DNA from: a virus
DNA length: 64,000 nt
Reading direction: 5' to 3' (one strand)
Virus record (IMG/VR): IMGVR_UViG_3300050020_000041
Location: 1 to 64,000 of that record
The notes below the pieces were generated by a model. That model was given only the letters and a program-made list of their open reading frames with translations, did no database searches and was not told the DNA's origin. Positions 39,430 to 48,100 of the stretch are shown one piece after another. Numbering within the stretch: the first letter of the stretch is position 1; every line of letters begins with the position of its first letter. The position numbers were made by a program, and so were the translations under genes.

Positions 39430-40164
39430 ATGAACTTTGCAGAACTCAAAAACAGAAAAGCGTTGGACGAATTAACCATGTCGATCCCGGCAGAAGATTT
39501 TGAACAGTTAGGAGTGGGCGACGGCGTTGAACTGGACGACGGAACGATTCTCACAGTAAAGAAAGTCGAGGATGACACTATTACTGCGGAAGACGAGGAC
39601 GGGGATGAGGTCCAGATTGTTTCAGACGTAGATCCTAACGATGATGAGGTCGATGAAGAAACACTGCAGATCAGTCAGGAAGACTATCTGACACTTCAGG
39701 TCGGCGATGAAATTGAACTGGATGATGACACTATGCTGACTGTCTGCTCATGCAAAGCAACCTTTTGTATCGCTACAGATGAGGATGGCAATGAATATAA
39801 CATCGTTCCTGAAGGCGTGGCTGAATGCAAAATTGATAAAAAAAAAGTCAAAGAAAAATTAGCAAAAAATAAGCTGGGTGAAGATAATCCATGGCACGGA
39901 GCTAATGGAAGATTCCCCGTTCTAGGCAAGCCTAATGCGACAGTATGGTCATTGTATGGAAAACGTAGATGGATAAAGAAGCATCCTAAGACCGGCAAGC
40001 TTTATTTGAAGAGCATCAATGCGAACCATAAGAAATGGGGCTCACCGAATAGGGCACAGCAGAGAGTAAAGGGAAAGTTTGCTAAGACAGTTACAGCAGC
40101 AGCTTCAAATTTTGAAAATGTACTGGAAAATTTTGGAAAAATAATTGAGAAACTGAACGGATAA
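39430..40164 (+). CDS. Acidic protein with internal tandem duplication
   Basis: The product has 244 residues from ATG 39430, which has AGGAGA at 39418-39423. A further in-frame ATG at 39400 lies inside the previous gene. Residues about 18-65 and 70-115 are two copies of the same small beta module: LGVGDGVELDDGTILTVKKV versus LQVGDEIELDDDTMLTVCSC, each followed by an acidic D-E-D-G-(D/N)-E-(V/Y) strand. The C-terminal 100 residues are basic and aromatic (VWSLYGKRRWIKKHP). No function is recognised; the polarity of acidic then basic halves suggests a structural connector. Confidence 0.5.
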   Translation: MNFAELKNRKALDELTMSIPAEDFEQLGVGDGVELDDGTILTVKKVEDDTITAEDEDGDEVQIVSDVDPNDDEVDEETLQISQEDYLTLQVGDEIELDDDTMLTVCSCKATFCIATDEDGNEYNIVPEGVAECKIDKKKVKEKLAKNKLGEDNPWHGANGRFPVLGKPNATVWSLYGKRRWIKKHPKTGKLYLKSINANHKKWGSPNRAQQRVKGKFAKTVTAAASNFENVLENFGKIIEKLNG

Positions 40165-41126
40165 TGAGCACTGTATTTGGAAATAGAATCGGTTATGTGG
40201 GACTTGAGACCTTCGATGTCGGTTTGGTGAAATCTCTGGGGGCAACGGTCCTCGGGAAATCCTTCGTGCTGAACATTGACGGTCTCACGCCGAATATACC
40301 CGTTTCGTTTGAGAATCCAGAGCAGATGTTGAAGGCTGGAATAATTCCATGCATGACCATATCCAGAGATGATCCTGATTTCAGTCCTGCGAGATCTAAT
40401 CGCGGGAAACTTGAATACAGGGTTCCGGCTCCAGGAGCTGAGGCAATAGCTATAGGCGGTCAGATAGGATATACGTCTTATCTATCGAAGAAGGCAGCAT
40501 CAGCCTGCGACATTACGTATACGATCAATGTGTACGACCGTTATAGGGATCTGGCGCAGAAGTTTTATAGTTCAGTAATGAAACCGATACTGAGGGACGT
40601 TAGCATATCGGTTGTTGACAGTTTGGGAATAGGCAGAACTTATTCAGCGTTCTATACTGGAAGCAGTAAACTGGATGAAGTAGCAAGCCTTACGAACAGA
40701 GTCATCGGATGGGGCATTACAGTTATGGTGCAGGCAGAAGTTGATATATGGGACGAAGAAGTCGAGGGTAAGATTATCAGACAGGTTGCTTTAAGAGGCG
40801 GTCTGATGGATCCAGCTCAGCCAGGAGTAACCCCGCCACGTTTACCCTATGTAGTCAAAGCTAATCGGGGAGTAATAGGAGGTTCGGGAAGCAGAGCCAG
40901 GATAGAAGTTCTGGAACCGATCAGACAAGATACCTTAGTTACTGTCCCAATGGACTACCAGCTATCGGCTGGTCTGAAAACGTCACTGCTTGTATTTGTG
41001 GACAATGAATACCTGAGACCAGATAGTGCTGGCAAGCTCGGCGATTATAAAGAAGAAGATACCTCGCATGTTTCGTTCCACATGGACATTCCGGCGGGTA
41101 CAGAAATAGACTTCGTGATTATATAA
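40164..41126 (+). CDS. Structural protein upstream of the sheath gene (320 aa)
   Basis: I do not recognise it. It is beta-rich throughout, with RNRGK-type turns, a YDRYRDLAQKFYSSVMKPIL helix near residue 125, and two long beta segments at the end (VPMDYQLSAG, VSFHMDIPAG). The stop of the previous gene overlaps its start. Its length and place just before the sheath gene fit a tail terminator or neck whisker-type structural protein, but no motif proves that. Confidence 0.4.
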   Translation: MSTVFGNRIGYVGLETFDVGLVKSLGATVLGKSFVLNIDGLTPNIPVSFENPEQMLKAGIIPCMTISRDDPDFSPARSNRGKLEYRVPAPGAEAIAIGGQIGYTSYLSKKAASACDITYTINVYDRYRDLAQKFYSSVMKPILRDVSISVVDSLGIGRTYSAFYTGSSKLDEVASLTNRVIGWGITVMVQAEVDIWDEEVEGKIIRQVALRGGLMDPAQPGVTPPRLPYVVKANRGVIGGSGSRARIEVLEPIRQDTLVTVPMDYQLSAGLKTSLLVFVDNEYLRPDSAGKLGDYKEEDTSHVSFHMDIPAGTEIDFVII

Positions 41127-41135
41127 GGATATGCA

Positions 41136-41675
41136 ATGAAGATAATGAATATAAGTGATTCCGCGCTGTTCGTAAATACTATGGACAAGAAGGGGATTCC
41201 GGTTGGACTGAATGGAGTGATCCATGTTAAAACGAATCAGGTGTCATTCGAGGAATTGAATCCGGACTACAGCAACGGAAAACATTACGTAGTAATCTCG
41301 GGTGAGTTTGACGCGAATGCGATAACAATCGAACCCGTGCCGCAGCCAGTTGAAATCAAGGACAATCCGCCAAGGTTGATAATCGTCCCTAAAGCTGAAG
41401 AGATCCTGATTGATGAGACATTCGAAGCAGCAGAAGCACTGAATGAAGTTGTGAATGCAGAAGAAAAAGAAATTAAAGAGCCAGAAGTGTTTCTGGCAAA
41501 GACTCAGGAAGAGTGGGAACAGTTCTTCGTGAGAGAGACAAAAAATACTCTGAAAGAATTTGCAGAATTGAAGGGAATTACTTTTCAGCCCGGCGCCAAT
41601 AAGGCGGGGATGGTAGAGGTCCTGACGAAATGGCTAAAAGAGAATAATCTAATAAATAATGGAGAAACAACATGA
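41136..41675 (+). CDS. Protein with C-terminal SAP/HeH-like helices (179 aa)
   Basis: The product has 179 residues. A beta-rich N-terminus (about 1-70) is followed by a Pro/Glu linker. The last 45 residues, KNTLKEFAELKGITFQPGAN then KAGMVEVLTKWL, look like a SAP/LEM/HeH two-helix motif that binds DNA or proteins. It overlaps the sheath start by four bases (ATGA). The role is unknown; it could be a tail accessory protein. Confidence 0.45.
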   Translation: MKIMNISDSALFVNTMDKKGIPVGLNGVIHVKTNQVSFEELNPDYSNGKHYVVISGEFDANAITIEPVPQPVEIKDNPPRLIIVPKAEEILIDETFEAAEALNEVVNAEEKEIKEPEVFLAKTQEEWEQFFVRETKNTLKEFAELKGITFQPGANKAGMVEVLTKWLKENNLINNGETT

Positions 41676-43132
41676 GTAAGTATCTTGGCGCAGGTCAATA
41701 TTTCGAAAGGCTTCCTGGTGGCTCAACACCTGTCCAGGGAGTAGCGACTGCAACCTTAATGGTTCCCGGCTATTTTACTGACGGTCCGGACAGTGGTGTC
41801 CCCGTAGCAGTAAACAGTTGGGCCGAATTCGACAGAAATTACGGCGGTCTTAACACTACATCTGAAAATGGTTATACCATTAAAGGATTTTTTGATAACG
41901 GCGGTCAGACAGTTCTGCCCCTCAGAATAACATCTGTTGGCGCCAGACAGGCTGATTCAACAGCCATGACAGGCTGGACAATTAAAGCCGTTAATAAAGG
42001 TACTAAGTATAATGGCTACACCGTTACGCTTGTTGCCAATGCCGACACATCCGCACATTTTGATGTCACTATCAAGGATGCTTCCGGAAATGTCGCAGAC
42101 AAGTATGAGAACGTAACATTTGAGTCCGGTGAAACCACTGCGGCAAATTATGTAGCGAATCTCCTGAATCCAGCTTGCCAGATAGTAAATATAACCGGTA
42201 CAGGCTCAGCAGTAGCGGCAGTATATACCTTGGCGAACGGAAACGATGGTGCAGCAATCGGCTTAACCGAAATCCAGGCTGCTTTGGTAGTCGGCGCAAG
42301 CAGATTTGATGCTTGTGTAGATTCGAATTATTTACTGATCGCTCCTGACGCAACCGATGCAGCTACTACAAGTGCATTGATTACATACGCAGAAGGAAGA
42401 CGGGATGTATTTGTTCCTTATTCTCCGACATTGGTCACTTCTACAGTTGCAGCAGCTGTGGCTTTCAGGAAAACAGTAACCAATTCTCAGAAATCAGCTT
42501 GTTACTGGCCGTTCGTAAAGGTTTACGATTTACTCCAGGGAAGAACAAAGACCATGAGTCCAATCGGACATATAGCCGGTATTTATGCAAGGACTGACGC
42601 TAACAAGAACGTTGGCAAGAACCCTGCAGGAATCATCGATGGTGCTATAAGAGGTATAACTGGTCTCAGCTTCACACCGACTATGGCAACCAATACGACT
42701 CCAGGAGACGTTGGTACATTGTACGTCAACAGAGTTAATCCACTTGTTTCTGATAGTGCTCACGGCACATGCGTATGGGGTTGCAGAACTACATCGCTTG
42801 ATCCTCAGTGGATCTACGTGAACCACGAAAGACTTTTCCAATTCGTTGAGAAAAAGGTCGGAAACGGTTCTATGTGGGTAAACTTTGAGAACAACACAGC
42901 TGACCTTCAGTTGCAAGTGTTCACTCAGATGTACTCATTGTTTCTTGGATGGCATAATGAGAAATATTTTGCAGGCAAAACGCCAGCAGAGTCTTTCTTC
43001 ATAGTATGCGACGGTAGCAATAACACTGAAGATTCAGAAGGCGACGGCGAGCTTATCATCGACTATGGTATCGCTCCATCGAAACCCGCTGAATTCATCA
43101 GACACAGGTTAAGACAGAAAACATTGAAATAA
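41672..43132 (+). CDS. Tail sheath protein (gp18-like)
   Basis: The product has 486 residues; T4 gp18 has 659 and smaller sheaths have 350-500. The N-terminus (FERLPGGSTPVQGVATATLM followed by VPGYF) is the usual sheath start, where a G-V-(A/G)-T region leads into strand 2. The variable domain (about 95-200) carries a VTLVANADTS beta module. The C-terminal segment has VNFENNTADLQLQVFTQMYS, the conserved end of sheath domains that interlocks neighbours. It contracts to drive the tube into the host envelope. It is followed by two tube genes. Confidence 0.85.
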   Translation: MSKYLGAGQYFERLPGGSTPVQGVATATLMVPGYFTDGPDSGVPVAVNSWAEFDRNYGGLNTTSENGYTIKGFFDNGGQTVLPLRITSVGARQADSTAMTGWTIKAVNKGTKYNGYTVTLVANADTSAHFDVTIKDASGNVADKYENVTFESGETTAANYVANLLNPACQIVNITGTGSAVAAVYTLANGNDGAAIGLTEIQAALVVGASRFDACVDSNYLLIAPDATDAATTSALITYAEGRRDVFVPYSPTLVTSTVAAAVAFRKTVTNSQKSACYWPFVKVYDLLQGRTKTMSPIGHIAGIYARTDANKNVGKNPAGIIDGAIRGITGLSFTPTMATNTTPGDVGTLYVNRVNPLVSDSAHGTCVWGCRTTSLDPQWIYVNHERLFQFVEKKVGNGSMWVNFENNTADLQLQVFTQMYSLFLGWHNEKYFAGKTPAESFFIVCDGSNNTEDSEGDGELIIDYGIAPSKPAEFIRHRLRQKTLK

Positions 43133-43161
43133 TTTTTTAATTAGTAGAAGGAGATAAAATA

Positions 43162-43650
43162 GTGGCTAGAGCATTGGCAACAGATCCCTACCAGACCTTC
43201 AAGTTTTCGGTAAGCATACCGAACCCTGACGGAAGTGGAGAAATGATAAGCGCGGGTTTCATGACCTGCGCGCTCCCCGAGCTTACGGTAGAAGCTGCGG
43301 AGTACAAAACCGGTTTAATGAAAATTAAACAGAAATATCCTGGTAATCCGGGCGTTAACGACTGTACCCTGACAAGAGGGCTGATGAAGAAAGATTCAGC
43401 TTTATTTGATTTGGTCCAGAAGTCAATCCTTGGACAAGCTTACAGGACTGATGTAACAATCACGTTGACTCACAGAGATGGAACGAAAATGCCGTACATA
43501 CTGCATGAAGCGTTTGGACTCCGCGCTAAGATGGGCGCAGATCTCGATGCGAATGGTAATGACGTCTCAGTTGAAGAAATGGATATTCAGTATGAAGATT
43601 TTAGCTTCAGCAATGATGGTGGCGCAACCTTCATCAGAGCAACAGGATAA
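43162..43650 (+). CDS. Tail tube protein 1 (gp19-like)
   Basis: The product has 162 residues, the usual tube length (T4 gp19, 163). GTG start with AAGGAG 9 bases upstream. It has the gp19 fold order: DPYQTFKFSVSIP at the N-terminus, the L-P-E-L-x-V-E-A-A-E-Y segment, CTLTRGLMKKDSALFDLVQK (the conserved T-L-x-R-G helix), and MDIQYEDFSF at the end. It forms the hexameric inner tube. The next gene is its paralogue, so this phage has two tube-like proteins. Confidence 0.8.
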   Translation: MARALATDPYQTFKFSVSIPNPDGSGEMISAGFMTCALPELTVEAAEYKTGLMKIKQKYPGNPGVNDCTLTRGLMKKDSALFDLVQKSILGQAYRTDVTITLTHRDGTKMPYILHEAFGLRAKMGADLDANGNDVSVEEMDIQYEDFSFSNDGGATFIRATG

Positions 43651-43652
43651 CA

Positions 43653-44255
43653 ATGGCAAGGGCTAACCTGACAGATCCTGCTCAGTCGAGCAAGTTTATG
43701 ATCTTCGATGTCCCGTCATTTGGAAATGGTTATGATGCTTCAGAGGCGTTACTGCCTCTGAGGCTTCCTTATTCGGCGGTGCTCGGTGCGCAGTCGATAA
43801 CCATGCCCGAATATACGTTGACGTTAGATGAGATAAACGAAGGAACGCTGGATACGGCGATCAGGGTGGTCATTGGCGCAGCAGTTAATAACATAACGCT
43901 CACTAGAGCAGTTTATGTGGTGGACAAAGAGTTCTTTAATTGGATCCGAATGACGGCAAGCGGAAAAGCTAATTCAGAAGTGTTCCGCAGAGATTTGGTT
44001 CTGGTTTGGTTTCACAACGCGATAGGCGTTAGCACGGGCGCTCACACGGGCATTGGCATGGTCGATAATCCGAGAGTACCATTTAAGGCGTGGTACTTGA
44101 AAGACACGATCCCGGTAAGATACAAGCCGGGTGCAGACTTTGACGCAAACTCATCGGCGATTTCCATTCAGGAGCTTGAGTTGGCACCAAGAGATATAGA
44201 TGAATTGGGACTCCTGGATTTAGGGGCTCTCATCGGTGTAAATGTAGCATTATAA
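43653..44255 (+). CDS. Tail tube-like protein 2 (paralogue)
   Basis: The product has 200 residues, paralogous to the previous gene: MARANLTDPAQSSKFMIFDV versus MARALATDPYQTFKFSVSIP at the start, NNITLTRAVYVVDKEFFNWI versus CTLTRG...DLVQK in the middle, and SISIQELELAP versus VSVEEMDIQYEDFS at the end. It is about 38 residues longer, with an insert near 35-45. It may form the tube end next to the baseplate, or a distinct tube section. It starts two bases after the preceding stop. Confidence 0.7.
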   Translation: MARANLTDPAQSSKFMIFDVPSFGNGYDASEALLPLRLPYSAVLGAQSITMPEYTLTLDEINEGTLDTAIRVVIGAAVNNITLTRAVYVVDKEFFNWIRMTASGKANSEVFRRDLVLVWFHNAIGVSTGAHTGIGMVDNPRVPFKAWYLKDTIPVRYKPGADFDANSSAISIQELELAPRDIDELGLLDLGALIGVNVAL

Positions 44256-44281
44256 ATTGATTATAAAACTTAGGAGTACGT

Positions 44282-45049
44282 ATGTCAGTAGATAACATAA
44301 AAAGCCCAACGGCTATGGAAGAATTATTAGCAGGAGTAATGGTTGACAAAATCCTTTACGATAAAGTGCAGCTCACAGAAATCAGTGGAAAAGAAGAAGA
44401 TATCCTGGCAGAAGAGAATGCCTCGGCTTCAGACAAAATAACAAGAGTATTGGCAAATTGTATCTTATCGCTGGAAAGTTCAGTACCAGATACCCAGCCG
44501 ATCACAGATAATAACCATTTGAAAGCGATTGTCAAGAACCTTGCGATGGGCGATAGAATATTTCTGTTCATCCGGTTGAGAGTTCTTTCACTCGATCAGA
44601 ATTTCGTAATGGACCTGCAATGTCCAAGCGATGAAAAAGTACCATTCAAAGCAACGGTGGATCTGAATACTCTTGAACTCAAGAAATTGGAAGATAAGAA
44701 TATAAGAACCATGACCGTTCCATTAACAGATGGCGGAGAAGTGGTATTGAAATTGGCGACTGGTCACGATGAAGGACTCCTTTCGACTATTAAGAATAGC
44801 AAGACAAGGCTTACTTCCGGTATGATGATCAGAATTGAATCTCTGAATGGAAAGCCAGCCTCGATTGAAGATGTTCAGAAATTATCATTGAGAAATAGGA
44901 ACACAATCCGAACTGCCACTCAGAAATGGGACGTAGGTGTGGATACCACGATTACAGCAACAGATCCGTTAGATGGAAAAGATTTCGATACAGAACTGCA
45001 GCTGATGCAGGCAAGTTTTTTCTTCCCCTCGGAGATATTGGTAGACTAG
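44282..45049 (+). CDS. Tail-assembly chaperone (gpG-type, 0 frame)
   Basis: The product has 255 residues. It occupies the slot between tube and tape measure where tail assembly chaperones always occur. It is acidic and mainly helical with no enzyme motif. The 3' end has a slippery T-TTT-TTC (45016-45022), with which a minor fraction of ribosomes would shift to make the longer product at 44282-45168. These proteins coat the tape measure during tail polymerisation. Confidence 0.65.
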   Translation: MSVDNIKSPTAMEELLAGVMVDKILYDKVQLTEISGKEEDILAEENASASDKITRVLANCILSLESSVPDTQPITDNNHLKAIVKNLAMGDRIFLFIRLRVLSLDQNFVMDLQCPSDEKVPFKATVDLNTLELKKLEDKNIRTMTVPLTDGGEVVLKLATGHDEGLLSTIKNSKTRLTSGMMIRIESLNGKPASIEDVQKLSLRNRNTIRTATQKWDVGVDTTITATDPLDGKDFDTELQLMQASFFFPSEILVD

Positions 45050-45168
45050 AATCAGAAGTATTAAATATAATAGGTGATGTTGGGATAGAGTACGAATCCG
45101 TGATGAAAATGCCGAGCAGTAGAAGAAAACGGCTGTTCGACCTGATAGCAAAGAAATACAAAAAATAA
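44282..45168 (+). CDS. Tail-assembly chaperone, -1 frameshift product (gpGT-type)
   Basis: Reading 0 frame to TTC at 45020-45022 (247 residues), then -1 from 45022, gives 48 further residues starting LPLGDIGRLESEV and ending in MPSSRRKRLFDLIAKKY. The C-terminal M-P-x-x-R-R-x-x-L segment is typical of gpT-type extensions. Total 295 residues. The -1 frame ORF has no convincing start of its own. It ends 10 bases before the tape measure gene. The expected behaviour is that only a few percent of product carries the extension; this is inferred, not measured. Confidence 0.7.
45016..45022 (+). other. TTTTTTC slippery heptamer for -1 frameshift
   Basis: The heptamer T TTT TTC is in register with the 0 frame (agt ttt ttc) and fits the X-XXY-YYZ rule with X=Y=T, Z=C. 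Slippage leads straight into the open -1 frame. No pseudoknot was looked for beyond inspection. Confidence 0.75.
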
Positions 45169-45178
45169 GGATTCGTCA

Positions 45179-48100
45179 ATGGCGTTCAATTTCAACGGGT
45201 TTGGGTTCAGCTTCAAGGCTAAGGATGTTAATACCGTCTCTACTGTCGACACGATTCAGAAATCTGTCGATAAGATGGGCAATACTATGGAAAAGGTCGC
45301 CAAGAGGCCGACCAACAGTCTGATCCATGGGCTGAACCTTGTCGCCAATGCATTTCAGAACGTCAAGATCGAAAGAATGACGACTCACCTTACCGCACTT
45401 ACCGATAAAGCGGAGGGACTCGCTGGCAATACCTTCAAGATTGAGGGTATGGCAGATATGGTAAAGGGTATCAATAATGCGCAAACCAAAATAGTTGCAT
45501 TCACAAGCTTCTCAGCAAGTTCTATATCCGGAATAATGTCCGGTCTATCCGTGAAATATGGTATCGCCCAGGAAGATGTAGCCGATATCTATACGAAGCT
45601 CTCCCAGACCGTTAAGAATCCTAAGATGTTAAAAGATATGACTGATTTTGCCGTACAGTTAAAGGAAACGTATGGTCTGACAGCCGATGACGTCGCGGAC
45701 TCCATAGGAAACCTGTCTTCAGCTTCGTACAAGTTCTCCGAAAAAGAAATCAAACAGTTATATGACAAGCAGGCTGCGGTCGGTAAGCTGAACAATGCTG
45801 GTCAGGAGTATGTTGCCCAGTTTGGTGCGCAGACTAAGTTCGTAGAAGATCAACTGGTTGGTATGTGGGGGGCGAATAACGTTTCCAAGGAAATGGTAAG
45901 CGATCTGATGGATCAGTCCTTAAAGGCTCAGAGTGTTTTCCAGCAAGCTGGACAAATGAGCGCGGCTGAATCATTAACGGCGGTTCAGGGCATGATGAAT
46001 GCTACGAAAGATGCCAACCAGTTCTTTGCGCAGATGACTAACAGTTACAATTCGTTGACCGGGATGAAGAACGGGGATGCGATGATGATAAGCATGTTCG
46101 GCTCTGTGGATGACTATAAGAAGATCATTCAGAAAGGTCCGGAGGCTATGATTGAGAAGTTAGCTCAAATCCGGGAAAATCTGAACGGAGATGCTAATAA
46201 GACCAAGATGTATAACACTGTGCTAGCAGAATACTTCGGAGATAATGCAAAAGGTGTCGGCTTTACTTTAGAGAAGGGAGTGAAGGGAATCGCAGATATA
46301 GTCGTCCAGACTAATAAAGCGATGGTAAATTCAGGTGGGATGGTTCAGAAGACCTCGGATATGGTTCAGCAGTCCACAGATAAAATGGAAAAACATCTGG
46401 AATCAGCTCGTAATAACATGATGTTAGCGATGGGATCGGATGGGGCGGACTCATACAGAAAATCTCTTGGAATCAGAGAGGCTGCAGTAATATCGCTCAC
46501 CAAAAGTATTGAAACTCTGAAGGGGAAGACCGATTGGGCTTCAAAAGCCGAAAAAGGATTCCTTGAAGTATTCTCAGCATTCAAGATGGGCGGAATGGGG
46601 GCGGGCTTGATTAAGCTGGGTGAGATATTTCCACCGCTTGCGAAAATATTAAAGCCATTGGGCACCATGATGGATGGTCTGGGAATAACTTTTAGCGATG
46701 CATTCATGGCATTGGCTGGAATAGTAGTGGCGGGTAAGCCTGTTATCAATATTCTGGGTAAGATCGGCGATAAGTTATCCCCATTCCTCAAGAATGCATT
46801 TGCAGGTGGATTTCTGAAAGGGCTTGGCAAGATATTTTTTTGGGTGTCCTTGGTCTATTATGGAATTAGGAATATAATCGGCTCAGTAGGAGATCTTACG
46901 AAAATATGGAACGATTCTTCCAAGAGTCTGGAACAGAAAGTAACTGCTTCGATGGAACGAGTTGGCAAGGTCGTATGGGATACGTTCAATGATATGTTCT
47001 TCGGAATCCCCCAGCTGCTCGCAGATGCCTTCAAGAGCAAGGATATAGACAAGTCCTTATCCGGACTATGGGATGCATTCGGTGATTGGAGAAAAAGCGT
47101 TGATTGGGATGGCATCGGGAAGCAGGTACTTGCAGCTATGACGGGAGTGGCTGTCTGGGTTAGCACCAAGTTATCGGATTTCTGGAATTTCTTGAAGCCA
47201 GATAAAGCCTTGGCGGATCTTGCAAAGGTAGACTGGAAAACTTTCTTTACGAAAGCATTTGCCTCGCTTGGCGGGAATAATGGTGTATTTAAAGATATAT
47301 GGAAGATGTTCTCTCCTACAGTTGACGCAGCAATAGGCTGGTTCAAGTCGATAGATTGGAAGAAAGTAGGGAACACTCTTGTTGAGATGATCTCTGATGG
47401 GCTAGCGGGAGCGGCAAATGCAGCCATAGGGTTCGCAGGAGCGATTGCCACATGGATCTCCGGTGTGGACTGGAGTAATGTAGGTAAACTTCTGGTGGAT
47501 GGTCTATTCCTTGCGCTCAAGTTGATTGTCATCGGAGCTGGCTTACTAACAGAAATAGTAATTAAATGGTTTGAAAAGGTTAATTGGGGAGCGGCAGCTA
47601 CAGCTATTTGGAATCTACTGATAGCAGCAGTTAATGCTGGATTCCAGACGATAACCGGCATGTTCACTGAGATCGACAAGAAATTATCGGAAATGTTTGG
47701 TGGATGGTGGACAGCGGCAAAAGTGTTGGCTGGATTCATCACGTTGGTGCTAACGCCGGCGATTATCGCTTACACGGCGTCAGTTGTATCGGCAGGAATC
47801 GCAAGTACAGTGGCATTCGCTGAGAAAGCTTCAGGTGCGGTGGTTCAGTTAGCCGGAAGTATCGTGGATAATTTAGGCGGAGCAGTTCTCAAGGGTATGG
47901 GAGCGTTGAATAGATTCTCGGGTGCGATTGGAGATGCATGGTCTGCAGTAGGAAAGTTCGGTGGAATGATATTAGACAATGCAAAGAAAATAATTGCCTG
48001 GGGAATTTCGATGGCAACGACTGCATGGGAAGGCATTACGACCTTCGTAGGGGGCGTATGGGCGTCGGTAACAGCATTGTGGGCGCAGACCACAGCATTC

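Noticed and set aside
44926-45168. Independent gene starting at 44926
   Set aside because: Its start has no SD and lies inside the chaperone gene in the -1 frame; only the part after the TTTTTTC slip site looks like a real extension.
46858-47742. Long open frame on the - strand opposite the tape measure gene (and others at 46366-46830, 47845-48291)
   Set aside because: Low-complexity translation, no ribosome site, fully antisense to a long gene with strong coding support. These are shadow frames.
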